Below, piece by piece: positions 36,201 to 48,645 of a DNA stretch of 64,000 bases (the stretch's first letter is position 1; each line of letters opens with the position of its first letter). The notes below the pieces were generated by a model, which saw only the letters and a program-made list of their open reading frames with translations, searched no databases and was not told where the DNA came from. Origin of the DNA: Echinococcus granulosus (Eukaryota; Platyhelminthes; Cestoda; Cyclophyllidea; Taeniidae). The position numbers and the translations under genes are program-made. The DNA lies in contig NW_020170392.1 of NCBI RefSeq assembly GCF_000524195.1, positions 231,069 through 295,068 on the forward strand. The letters run 5' to 3'.

Positions 36201-39200
36201 CCTACAACAAGGATGTAACCATTCAAGGCGCTGTCGAAGACTACTTGAGTCGGTCGAATGTGAGTACCTAGAAAGTTCGATGAGTCTCCTCCTCCTGCTT
36301 TAACTCCTTCCTTTCATCTTTTGAAGGTCACGATGGCGATGTCAGCGTTCCCCTTGCCAATGTTTGCGAGCACAACCGTCAGGCACACGGAGGCAGTTCT
36401 CTACGATGGCGTTGTTATGATAAAAAGTCGAAAAATGAACCAGCGAGCCTTATTTCGTATATTCGATTCACTCAGCGGTTACATCTGGCTATGCGTTTTC
36501 GCCTCTCTCATTTTCGTTGCCATCATCTTTTTCATAATCAAAGTTGTCTACGAACATCAAACTCGAGTCATGGGCTTCGTGTCTGAGGATCAGAATATTC
36601 CCCTTTTCAAGCGCTTCCTCAATGTCATCTTCCAGAACTTCTCTGCTGTTCTACTGGCTAAGGTCAGTTGCAATGATACCTAGAAAGGATGCTCAGAGCG
36701 GTCAAGCACGTAGTCGGCGTTTTAAGCCATCTGCGCCGCACCATTTCAATTTAAGTAACATCACAAAGTCTCCTGTACAATTTGTTATTAAGAGACTATT
36801 TGAAGGGGACCGGAATTACGGACCGAAAATGTCTATCTGAGGCAATGATAATGCCTGCTTAATGTAGTCCAAGTGAAATCTTAGGGGTATCCAAGCGCCT
36901 CTTTTTCCGAATGCGCTCCTGCGGATGCATTTTCATGCAGCTCGCAAAAGATGTTTAGGGACGAGCGATTGCCCACTCTGCGGCCCCACATGTGTGTGTG
37001 CGTGGGGGGTTTGCATGGGTGGGATTCACACCACCCTTTTCCAATTTGGGCACCCGGGATGCAATACTTTCTAGATACATACAGACGATAGTTAAGCCAC
37101 AATGGGAATTTTTATGCTTCCTCTGTTTGCCTTACTGATTTTCCACCTCAGCAGAGCAGCGTGTGATGTGCCGTTCAGTTAGTGGTAAAGGTGGAGCAGG
37201 TCTCTCTTCCTCTACTGTGTCAGTGCTGATACTTTTCCTTGCAAAGAAACCATACAACACACCATGAAAGCTTGATTAACCGCCTTTTTGCGTAAAGATG
37301 CTAGTGAAGCCGAAACAGACGTCACTACGGGTGCTGTATCAGTCCTACTGGATGGCCTCCATCCTCTTCGTGGCAACGTACGCAGCCTCTCTGGCGGAGC
37401 AGCGTTTTGTGGCGCGCGAAACCATGATGCCCTTCAAGTCTCTCTATGGCCTCCTCGAAAACAGGGTCAACTATCGTTGGCTTTTCCTTCGCAACAGCTC
37501 CATCGTCTGGATGATGCAGGTCCGAACTCCACCGCCTTTTCCTATCTAGTGGTATCACCTCTAATCGGGTGCCCCACTGATTTTGATGGTTTTTTTTGGC
37601 AGATTGGCATTACTAATTCTTCACATACACCGTAAATCTACAATTAAGTCTCGTCTTACCGTGAAAAGATCGTATTGGGGTGTCTGCTGTCTTACATAGT
37701 GTGCATCTATGCTCGCGATCTCTCCTTTTTTGATTCTTGACCAAGAACACCCGCATTCATAAGTTGGTTACGTCTGTAAGCTCTATTTTTACGTTTTCCT
37801 GATATTTATGAGCAACTAATTGGGGTATTTTTTATTCATCAAAATATTATTTAAGCCGTGGAGACGTTTGCTCTCTGATCCATAGAACACGTCCGTCAAA
37901 CAATATCGGTAGAGCACAAATGTAGCGGTCTGTTACATTTTGTCACTCGGACAGATAAACCTGGTAACTAAACTACACTTAAAGTTGACGATTTTCACGA
38001 CACTTGCTTGATGCCGATCTGTCTCCGGAGTGAACCGCCTGCCTTCTTAAGAGTAAACCAGGCGTATTCTTTTGCGGACAAGCATATCGATCAGCCCCTC
38101 TGCGTTAACCACCACACACCACTTCCATCTCACGCACAAAACTGCCTTCGGAGTGAGTCAGCGCCTCATCGGTGCTGCCTAGACCAGAGCCTCATCTCGA
38201 GGAACCAATCACGGCGCTGCGCGCCTACCCGCGTGTGATCCGCACTGCTGCTCAATCAGTCAGCTTTGTTGATCGGTTTTGGAGACTGTCAAGTGATTAC
38301 CTTTGCTTCCTAAATGCTTTTTTACCTCTTTTTTCTAAACAATACCTTTTTTCAGTAAATAAAGATTAGGTGTGAAGATTATTAAGGATCTGTGAACAGT
38401 GAACTATTCATTAAGACATTGATAGGGTGAGTAGCTGCACTTTGTTTTCATAAACAAATTTTAACAAGTTCTAGTCTCTCTTGTCAAATGCGCGTTAGAA
38501 AAGCATTTTGTGGAGGTTTATCCGCTTTAAAGTTTGCATGCACAATTGACATACATGATGCCTGTGTAGCGCTCCGAGCCTTCCCTGAAGACGAAAAGTG
38601 GCACCATACCTGGGGTAGAACATTCATTTTCAACACAGAGTAGGGCTTGGGGCTACAGGCATGGCCTAGAGCCCATGCCACCTGGCAATGGTACAGTGGC
38701 GGAGCTCCAAAGTGGCTCCTTCACCAAAACCAAGAGTTAACCAAGCAACCAACTTATTACAAAACACCTCTCCTCTTTTGATTGTCCTCCCTGGCTCTCT
38801 CCACTCAACTTCTCGCGTCAGCCATCAGAACATAGTCGGTGCTGTAAGGAAAGCATTCACGAACCATCTGTGCCAGTCACCAAATTTCCATGCGACTGAG
38901 GAGGTGCTTGACTGCAACGTCACTGATTTCACTTGGCTATTCCACTGGACCTGGAGTTTTGTCCTGTTTTGGAAATGCATTGGGAGAAGGGGGGAATGTG
39001 TAGGTCATCACGTGTGTCCGTCGCTAGTCGCAAGAACTCTGGCCCAAAAGCGGAATCAAATAACAAATAGCAGGGTTTAACATAGTTCTTCAAGGGTGGG
39101 GTTCCGCCTCTGTTCATTCTTTCCGCTTTGTTCACGTTGCAGTGCTGTCCATCCGTATCCATCTATCGGGGTTGTATCCAGCTAGTGGCGAGGTAAAGGA

Positions 39201-42200
39201 GGTATCGCCTGTTTACCTAAGCTACATTGTACCGGCACTGCAAACAGCTCCGTATCGTACTTTTCCTGATGGTTCACGGCAAGTGTAACTTCGGTTGTTG
39301 ATGCCTTTATTACAGAACACGGAACTGGGGTGGTTGCCGAAGGTGGACGTTATTTACAGCTCTTCTGTTGGGAGTCATCACGGAATCTCCTACCCACAGT
39401 ACATAACCTTCTTTCATCGCGTTAAGGTTTAGCATTCAGGAATGGAAATCAAAGTAGTGGTTCTTTAGGATTGAGTTCGCTTTCCGCTCTCACCAATGCA
39501 CTGTCCTGAGACTTCCCTGAAGACGAAAGAAGACAATACTCGGAAAGAATATGTATGTTTGACGTATAGGAGGGCTGCGGGACTACTTGCATGGTTCGGA
39601 GGCCAGACCACCCGGTGGAAATACAATTCCAAAGCACTTAAGTGGCCCCCTTATGGCCCCCCTTATTTAATTCAAGTTCTGCAACCTTTACGACCCATTA
39701 CGTCGAGAGGAATGCATGCACATCTTTGACTCTTAGTTTCTGCTACTTTACTCCCATCATATGGTTGTAGTACTAGGTATAATTAGGGTAATAAAATTGT
39801 CTAATTGAGGGTCGAAAGGTCAAGCTGCTTAGCTGGCGATGATGGACAACTTTCGGTCCTACCTAAAAAAGTCCTCAGCTTCAAGTATCTTCTTCAACAA
39901 TATCACTGATATCAAAGTGTTTGTGTCGGATTTTTTTAAAACAAAATTAGGGAATTTAAGCGGAGTGCCATACATTAGGTAGATTGCTGTTTCTGCTACT
40001 ACCTTTAGGTTTCAAAATTTCCGACCGCTATGCCATATGCACACTGGTATCTTGACGTGTGTTGTACAGGTCCTCTCTGAAGGCGTTATAAGCTGTATGG
40101 TCCCCGACAAAACGTCACTATAACCGTATGGCAGGACTAGTAGACTGTTGACAGCAATTCCAGAGAACGAGAAGCCTGCAAAGTAGCTAGTTATCTTAAA
40201 GGGTCATTTCGTTACGTAGCTCTCATCCTCTCACTAGTATCATCCTCTACGCTCCGGCTTCGGTCACCACGACGCACTGGAAGCTAGGAATGAGTGTCAA
40301 ACCCCGATTTTTTCATCAAACCGACACTGGATCAGTTGAGCTAGCCCCAGTGAGGCCATTAAAAAGCCCCACAGATCTAATGTTCAGTGTGCACTCCTCA
40401 TCGGTCATTTTGCTAAACATCCTCCAGTTGTTAATTCAGCCCTTTGACAAGGTTGACAAACCACCAAGACATTGTTGTGCTGCGATGTTCCAGCGATCCA
40501 AGGAGAAACAATAATTTCTACAAGAAGCATTGTCGTCTATAACTAAGTACTTCTCTCTCTTTTAACTAAATGAACTTCAACTTAAAAATTTAAGCAATCA
40601 CAAGACGACGCACTGAGGAGTTTGCTTAGCACTGCCGAGCGCGACTGGCCGAAGGAGATGTACGCGGAGAGTGTTGGAGAAGTGGCTGCTCGTATGGCAG
40701 CCAACGACCACCTCATCTTCATCTCCAGTCGACTCGAGGCGAAGCAAATCCTTAGCGAAGAGTGTGGATTGGCAAAGGTATTTTATTTTCACATTCCACT
40801 ATTTTTAAACAACATTTCCATTCACGTTCAAAAGTGAATCTCATCATCATGAACCGCCTTGTGGTTGACTAATGAGGTCATGTGAATCCACGAAGGCACA
40901 GGCACAGTCTGAGCTCAGCACTACAGCGCAAAATTCATCGTAACTTTGACTTTCTTAGTCCATTTCCCTGCCTCCCTTTAATTCGTAGTGTAAAGTGAGT
41001 TCTTCAAAAGTTGGTTTCATAAGGCAGGCGCTTTCAATCCTCCCAGTCTTTTGTTCTTCCCTGCCGGAACTCAGCACTGATGAGTCTCCTTATTTGATTA
41101 TCTGAGTGAATGTGGAAAATAGAGTTTATAATTAAGAGTAAATTACTCTACCCTTAATTCCATTACTCAGCCACACAGAAGTCAAGGCGTCGATGACTCC
41201 TGTGAAGCAGCTTCCACAATGAGGAGGTCCACTTTTGTCGGTGTCTAAAATAGCAGTGGGTTTGCGGTACTGAAGGTGTGCTCAAAAAAAACTTTTGAAA
41301 AGATAGTCTAAACATGGCAGGTTGGTTTAAAGGGCCGAACAGTAGAGGAAACGTAACACTGGCTCTCAGGACGTAGGCTATTTGGGATGAAATGGAGTTT
41401 TCTGAACTTCACAAGGCCTCGTCCAAGCAATAACCTGCAATTGCACTACCAATAAAAGTGGGATGAGATTTTTTTTGTTAGACTATTTATGTTCCAGGAA
41501 TCTTGCTCTTCGAACTCTTCACGAACAGAAAGCGCCCTCTACAGAGGTTTGTCTTGTCACAGATTTTCTGCAAAAAAAAATGTTTTTCCCCTAATACACA
41601 CAAGTGTGGGATAGCTACATTTTGGTTGCGTCTCACGAGTTTTGTGCTAACGGGAATGCTTGTTTCTGCAGGTCACTTCTGTAGGTGGAAAGGTAAGCAC
41701 CTTTTGATGGGGACGATAAGAAATTGGACATCGGAGTGTGCTTTTGCTTCTCTGAAATGCTTTTGCTTTTGACTCCCAAAATTCACAAAACACTTTTTTC
41801 GTGCATCAAACTTCCCTAATGCTGACAAATCTATTCAACTCAGCAGCTGCAGACCATCTGTACTCACACGCCAGATGTAACTACTTAATTAAGTAGACTT
41901 TCTGATGCGAGAGGCTTTACAACTGATTGTGCAATCAAGGGTGCTGCTTCTGAGAGCGCATTTGATACTTTACGTGTGGCAAGTGAAATTGACGTGAAGG
42001 TATGAGCAGTTACAGTCTGTCCTTACCGCTTGACATGGTCCTAATGTTTCGCTCCTTGCACAACGGGCGAATGTATTTGCCTGTAACACTTGAGAGGCAA
42101 GTAGAAAATGATTGGGTGTATATTTATGCACCATTAAGCATGCATTATTCTGGTATCCTTTGTTTTAATAATAAGGTTTATAATCGCTGGAGAATGGAGG

Positions 42201-45200
42201 AATCATTTGTGTAGTGGTGCTCATCCTTCCAAAGTATTCCTGTTTAGGTACCGTTTTCCTGTTTTTAGTCAAAAGCTATCAGTCCAGCAGAGAGAACACA
42301 GTTCTGACTAAATAAGTTGCCCACATTTCCTTAATCAGCCAATGACTGGAGTTGTGCAACAGTTTCGTATTTCGACACATCAGTTCTCCCAATTCAATTA
42401 ATTCAGTGTCTACTTGATGCCAACTGAGAGTTAGAGATATTCTTCATCGAATATGCCACAATTCTTGCACTAGTTGAACCGTTTATCCCCACCTCAAGTG
42501 AGTATACTTTGAAGTGCCTGATTTAACACTAATTGAGTTCCCTCGTCCGGTTTGTATTGCTGACTCGTGGCAAACCGTCAATGACAGTATTGACATCAGA
42601 CATAATGAGTAAAATTTCCTTCAGTCAGGCCCTGTAGAATACCTCTATGCTCTGGGGTACTTTCTCTCGGGAAAGGACGAGTTTGCCAAGTTGATGACTG
42701 ATCGAATCAACGCCATCAGCACGGATCAGACCTTTAACTCCATTGAAACGAGGTGAGTTTATCCTTGCAAAGGATGCAAAACTGAAGAGCTGTCCACTTA
42801 CCGAATTAAACAAAATATGTTCATTTTGCGAAGCTAAAGCTTGGTAGGGATATAGGTAAATATTTCTATATTCACTGGTTAAGAAGGATACAGCTAGAAT
42901 TACCTGCTCATTAAACACTTGCTTGCTAGCTCTCAATGTGAAACACGTCTTCTAAAGCTTATTTCAATCGTTTAAGTGCTCTCTAAAGCCCCTAAAGCAA
43001 AAAGTGACCGATTTCACTCTGGTACGGCGATAGACCAGTCAATCTGAAAGTGACGCTAAAGGAGACGAATGAACAACAGGAGCCATACCGTTTCCAAGCA
43101 AAATTTTGTCAACCGGAAAGTTTGTGACGCATGAGGAGGATGAAACAAGTACTTTAAAACAGACAGTTTAAATGAGCTATTCTTGACCTATTTTGACAGC
43201 CGCTACAAAAGACAATTTGCAGTATGATATACACTAACAACTGTTTCGGAGGCGATAAATAAACGTCGGTAAATCATCCTAAACCTTGTGCTTGATTGAC
43301 GCATCGTCTATAGTATTCTCTAGTTGGAAATTTTGGTATTTTAATTCAGAGCTCTAGGCACGGGTGACTGTCCGCTTCCCTCGGAGAAGATAAATATGCA
43401 ACACAATCCGTTCTCCCTCAGGGAGTTGGGTGGACTATTTATCATTGTACTTGTTGGCATAATCATCGCTTTCATTGTCGCCGGTATCGAAGCTGCCATC
43501 GAGAAGTACCCTATGTATCGCCAGTGGAAAAAGGCAAGCGCACTTTTTTGCAAGTACACAACTTTTTACTTACAAGTAATTAAGTAGCGCGTCTTTTGAC
43601 TTGTAGGATAATGATATTCGCTTTGGGGAGACGTATCCCGGTGAAGTGCTCGATATCCAGTAAACTTATTATTCATGCATGTAAAGTGGGGAAAACTGAC
43701 TTTAGTTCTGATATGCATGTTCCTTCTACTATCCCCAAAGGGATGATGGTATTTGGATTCGACTGCTGGAAAATGATACGACTGCTTTCGTCGACGCTAG
43801 CCGAATAAAAACAGTAAGAGGCGTAAGTTGCCGCTTTGCGCCGATCACACTGCACTCGAGTCTTTCATTTTTGCTTTTACAATCTAACCTTATGACATTT
43901 AATTTTTCCAAAGCTTGCAAATGCATTTTTCTGGTCATGCATTCGATTTATATTCATTAGATCTCACTATGCGAATTACTGAGCACTCAACCAGCTAGAC
44001 ATCATCAACGTTTTTGAGCCTTTTTCATGTGCTATTTAACAAGCCATTTTTAAGTACGTAAAGCCCTCGATTAAAACTTTTCAACTTGAAGGAGGGATTC
44101 TTTTATGGCTATAGCTGGATATCTTGAATCCGACGATCACCATGGCAACCATTAGTTCGTGGTCGGTTATTTAGGGTACTTAGACCTAGTAAAACTGATT
44201 AAAATGTGGTTATGAGCTGTCAAAAATGACCACTGACTCATTAGAGATTTTTTTTTTGCATGAAGTGACATTTCTTAGATCCGCGCAAAGTAGTTAACTA
44301 AAGTGGGATTTCTTGTGTTAGTGTTGCTACTGCGCTGTAGATTGAACGCGTTTTACAACGTACTCGTCTCAAACTAATGTCGGCAAGTGATTCATCATAC
44401 ACCCACAGGACTTGACTCACACCAAACGCCAAGTTTGGTTGTTCTGATTGCGAAAATTGTTAGTAAGAGAAAAAAGGCGTTTTGATTCGTGTTACACTCG
44501 CTTGGAGGCGCAACCTCTGCCACACAATTTCATCGGTAGTGGAAGAGTCCCCAGAAAAGGCTATGCATGGAGGTATTGTCCTCCTTTCCTCTCTCTCTTA
44601 TCCCTTCTGTAGCGTCGGGCAGAAAGAATGCTGGCTAGGAGGGAGGCCTGCGCACCAACGGTATGACCAACATCGCCAACAATCACCATCTTTATGATTA
44701 CACGGATTTTGTTTCTTCCTCCAACTTACATTTGCATTGTGGTGCAGTGTTTTGGTTGTGGTTGTAGTTCTACCGAATACCCCGCTTTCAATCCGTGCTT
44801 TTATGTGCGGTTTGTACAGCTTGTGATTTAAGCACTTGCGTCGCTGTGATCTTAATTTCAACCATTTCAGTGGCTTTTGCAACATTAAGAAATGCTTTTC
44901 CTCTCAACCAGCTGACCCTGAAGTCGAAGCCAAATGTAATCACTTAGTTGTTTAAACCTTGCAGTGATTTCTTCCACCAAATCTTCCCTGCCTAAGCATG
45001 AATGCCAGTTCTAGTCGTGCACGAATCGCCAGTTTGTTGTGTAGTGACTTTACTGTTCAGCACTAACGCCTGTCTTATTCGCACTAGTTACTGTTGCCAG
45101 CCAGATGGACACAATTTTGACTTGCAAAAGGAGGAGGAGAGTCATTCGGGGGCATTCCAAAAAAACAAATCTTTTGTGTCACATTCACTATAACAGCTGA

Positions 45201-45575
45201 TATCGTCGTGTCTGCGAAGCACGCAAATCAAGTGAAGAACCGAGGAGAATGGAAATGCCCTATTTCGCCATCCTATACAGGTGCTCTGCATGAGATAGGC
45301 ACCAACCCAAGTCAAATAAGGGAAGATTCTATTTAGACGATCCGCTAAACGTTCAACTCAGGTGAAGAAACACAGGGCATAGTTCTTTTGTTTGTTCATT
45401 GTTTATTTTTCTGTGTTTGCAGTCGGATGGAAGGCCTCGTTTGGAGATGGGTTCCTTCGTGAAGGCGACATACATGGGAAATGACCCGCGCACCGCAGAC
45501 CCTCTCTTCTCGGTCACCGAGGAGAAGACCTTCAGACCCGACGACGTCGTTCCACCCAATAATCAACCGCATTAA
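33276..45575 (+). CDS. Divergent ionotropic glutamate receptor subunit
   Basis: Ligand-gated cation channel family of the plasma membrane. Fifteen exons: 33276-33357, 33489-33593, 33846-34076, 34134-34318, 34382-34441, 34895-35116, 35386-35505, 35557-35649, 36089-36259, 36327-36662, 37298-37519, 40595-40777, 42625-42752, 43350-43533 and 45423-45575. They give 824 residues with matching phases. Exon 1 encodes a signal peptide (MDWFLLCLLFFIIQYS). Exons 2-7 form a poorly conserved amino-terminal domain. Exons 8-10 carry S1 (PSLENSNFSVAIQMIQEIF) and M1 (YIWLCVFASLIFVAIIFFI). The pore loop ends exon 10; M3 (YWMASILFVATYAASLAEQ) is in exon 11. S2 follows in exons 12-13 (SEECGLAK, EYLYALGYFLSGKDEF). 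Exon 14 has GTGDCP and M4 (GGLFIIVLVGIIIAFIVAG). A short cytosolic tail ends at TAA. Several canonical residues are changed (see findings). The subtype is unclear. Exon 1 is the least certain. Confidence 0.88.
38570..39200. repeat. Dispersed repeat, copy A (in the long receptor intron)
   Basis: Begins near GAGCCTTCCCTGAAGACGA and runs past CTAGTGGCGAGG. It shares collinear blocks with copy B at 45.9-46.5 kb, for example GTGCTGTAAGGAAAG, CAACGTCACT and TTCCACTGGA. The copies are diverged with small indels. It lies in the 37520-40594 intron. It contains no intact open frame, so it looks like an old non-autonomous element or decayed transposon. Confidence 0.6.
39445..39700. repeat. Dispersed repeat, copy C (5' half only)
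   Basis: Matches the first part of copies A and B: CTGAGACTTCCCTGAAGACG, then GACAATACTCGG, then GGAGGCCAGACCACCCGGTGG. The 3' half seen in A and B is missing. It follows copy A within the same intron, in the same orientation. Confidence 0.5.
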
Positions 45576-45750
45576 ATTCATTGCCTTCTGCAAAAGCTCC
45601 CATGGTATTACAAAAAATCCTTTCGTCATTCAGGTATTCATAGGTGGCCTTCTAACACCTCATCACTTTTGTCTATTGAATAATCTTTAAAAGATTTGGC
45701 TGGCATAAGCATAAACCGCTTGAAGTTTAGCAAGTTCGATGCAGTTTTAA

Positions 45751-45756
45751 AATAAA
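45751..45756 (+). terminator. Candidate polyadenylation signal of the glutamate receptor gene
   Basis: AATAAA about 175 nt downstream of the TAA stop. It is a plausible 3' processing signal by position only. Confidence 0.4.
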
Positions 45757-45859
45757 ATTTGCCTGGGAACCCGGGTCAGATTCTTGAAAAGATCTATGCG
45801 TTTTAGCGAGTAAACTCAAGCGAAGAAATGAGTACGCTATCATGATGTTTACTTTGGGA

Positions 45860-46540
45860 AAACTTGAATGGGTTCAAAGCCTTGTGTCGCGCTTAACCAT
45901 CTCGAGCGCCCTTCACTAATGGCGGTCCAGCTGTGCCGCCCTGAGACTTCTCTGAAGAGACAATATTCGGGCAGAGTGTGTACTGTCGATATACAGAAGG
46001 GTGGGGGGGGGGGGGGGGGGTCAGTGGCATAGTCTGGAGGCCATATCGTCAAGTGGAAGTGCAAAAGTGGGGCGTTAAGTGCCCGTAAAATCAAGACGAA
46101 AAGTTCAACATACAACCGAGGTACTCTAGGGCTCACTTCTTTTGAGTGTCGTCCCCGGCGCTCCCCTTGGGCAACCTCCCCATCGACCATCTCAACGAAG
46201 TCTGTGCTGTAAGGAAAGGCGCCCACACGCCATCTGTGTCAGAAATCAAATTTGCGTGCAATTGAGAGGATATATGACCACAACGTCACTAATCCCTCTT
46301 GGCAGTTCCACTGGATCTACAGTTTTGTCTTGTTTGGGACTTCTATTGGGGGAGGAAGTGTGCTGGCTATCACGCATATCTATTGCCAGGCATAGAAACA
46401 CTGCCCTAAAAGCCGAGTCGAATAGCGAGGGACGGGGCTTCAAGTAGTTCCGTGAGGATGACGTTTCGGGTCTATTCCTTCTTGCCAATTTGTTCTCACA
46501 TATCTATCTGGGTTCTATCTAGGTAGTGGAGAGGTGGAGG
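45860..46540. repeat. Dispersed repeat, copy B
   Basis: Same orientation and block order as copy A: CTGAGACTTCTCTGAAGAG, GTCTGGAGGCC, GTGCTGTAAGGAAAGG, CACAACGTCACTAAT, GTTCCACTGGATC, then TAGGTAGTGGAGAGGTGGAGG at the end. It carries an 18-nt poly-G insertion that the other copies lack. Confidence 0.6.
46003..46020 (+). repeat. Poly-G run (18 G)
   Basis: Uninterrupted G homopolymer inside repeat copy B. Homopolymers of this kind are prone to length error in assembly. Confidence 0.95.
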
Positions 46541-48071
46541 AAGCATCGTGTGTTCACTCAATGGACATCTGTACGCAGATACCGTGGGCAGCTCCGTAGT
46601 AAAATCTTATGAAACCACGATCCTTTCCACAGGTGGCTAGCTTCATTTCTTCGTAGATTTGTACCATAAAGTCCTTGAAAGTTGCTGCCGGGACTCATTT
46701 AAACCTTGACTACCACCAACTTTGCCCCCCAGGCCTCATTATGAAAGCAATACGGCCGTAAGATGCATTTCAGGGTTTAGTGAGACTGGAAATGCCAGGT
46801 GTATTCGGCCTATTCCCCCCAAGTTTGTTGTAGGTGGTAAATGGGATCGAGGCTTTTTTCATCCCGTTCCCAAAGGCTTGCTGCTTTTCTGTCTTGCGGT
46901 CAATGGATGGATGATTGTGATGTTGGTTGAAATACAAGGACATAAATCCTTTAATGGTGGGGCTTAACGACCACCAATTCCTTTACGTGCTAGTCTGATA
47001 AATGGACCCTCCCTGTGCCCAAGCACAAAGGAACACTTGCGATCACCTCTGCCAGCCACTTCATGTGTACCTGAGGGGTTTTATCGCCTTACGGAGGAGG
47101 AACTCGTGATTGGTACACTAGTACCTCTTAAATTAGCCTTAGAATGATTTGCATCAGCATATGCGCTGGTTTCTGAAGGCTTAAAAGTACTGGGCATGAA
47201 CTGGTTCTCCTTTGATTCCTAGTTCTCCAAAATTTGGAATGGAGGTGAGAGTGTGGCCAGAGGGTTGTTAGATTTAGCAGGGAGAGTTTCGATGGCATGT
47301 TTTTTGTTGCTCAAATTAACGAATTTAGTGTTTTATTGAATGTTTTTTTTGCAAGACCTGATGATAGACATGCCGTCAGGAAAAACTCCATTCCATCGTC
47401 ACGCCTGCTGACAGGTTTGATGAGTTGTAAGTTTGGTTGTCACCCTGATTTAAAAGGGAGGCACAAATAAACCTACACATAAATGCACAACAAATCGTCG
47501 AGCTAAATAGACGGGTACAACTAGGTGCTATTAAACAGTGAACTGATAAAAGTGCCTGGTTATGTGTTTGCCAAGCGCCTTTTGAGGGGACCTCCGTCTA
47601 GGCTGCGAGAAGTGGGAGCCCAGCAGAATGTAGCAATTGATAGAGTAATTTTTTTGTCCTTCTTTTGAACATGAATGCAAATTTGTAATATCCTTACTGA
47701 CACTTGAGTTATTTCAGTTCCAGTTCAGAATGTAGCCACATTCCCGCCTCATGCGGACATACACACACACCCTCTACCCAATCTTCCTTAAGGTCCGATT
47801 TCATATTGTCCACTTATCTTCAAGTCCACTTCTCCTGATGCTCGGTTTGGGCAGAATATTCAGTTGTTGCAATAATTACTCCATTCAACCAGGAAAACGT
47901 TGATCTACAGAAGTGGGGACGAATACCGGAACTTTGATGTGGGCCGGTTCTACTTTCACAGGCGACAAGCGTTACCTTACGTACGTATTTAAAAGGCTCA
48001 ATAAGAAATATTAAATTTCATGTTTAAGGCTGTATTGCGATCGGCTTCATCGCGTACCATGAAAAACAACT

Positions 48072-48645
48072 TTAACTGAACCGCGGATTCGGGCAGGGGC
48101 AAATTACATTGGGACGGCTCATGCCTCCTGCCAGCCAAACGGAGGGCGAACATACACCCAGCATGCTTGGAAATGAATATGTTCTGCCAATAGACACTCG
48201 TGAACTCCTTCCTCTCCCCTCATCGGCACCAGAAGGCCTGCTCCGCCACGTGCAGGCAAGAGCTTGAATAACGCCCCTCACATTGGAGATGTTGCATGGG
48301 GCAGTGGAGCAATCGCAATTTATCACTTTGGCAATGCCATATTGGAGGACAAAAACGGCACCAATTTGCTGATGGGTGGAGCTTTGGCCATACGTGAGAG
48401 TGCGGTAAATATTAAAATTGACAAACGCTTGCCCATCATTTATTTTGCGTCGGTACATTCTGCTCACCTGGCCGTTCGGCGCATCAACGCGGAAAGCCGA
48501 TTGGGTAGACCCTCTGTGGACGCGCCTATAATTGTGCATTCTGGAGGACGTTTTGAGGCCGCATACCTGACATGAGTAGAATTTGGCGTTCTCGTTACGG
48601 TGGTACAGGGTCAACCCGCTGTCACAAAACACGCATTCTACCTAC
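48072..48645 (-). CDS. Uncharacterised candidate exon with Cys/His motifs
   Basis: I do not recognise a family. An open frame of about 190 codons is preceded by a good acceptor (pyrimidine tract then TAG near 48645). The reading begins ECVFCDSG and continues YSCQVCGLKTSSRMHNYRRVH. It thus has two CxxC pairs and two histidines that could bind zinc. The His spacing does not fit a classical C2H2 finger. The rest has a few more Cys and no clear domain. It ends with a TGA about 48072. No upstream exon is secure; a possible one lies at 48757-48972. The frame could be a chance opening, as an overlapping plus-strand frame is also open. Confidence 0.28.

Noticed and set aside
37298..37635. Alternative plus-strand frame rich in Gly/Ser
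   Set aside because: Out-of-frame shadow of receptor exon 11, which encodes M3.
48264..48575. Plus-strand frame of 103 codons
   Set aside because: It overlaps the longer minus-strand candidate, has no splice context and shows no domain.
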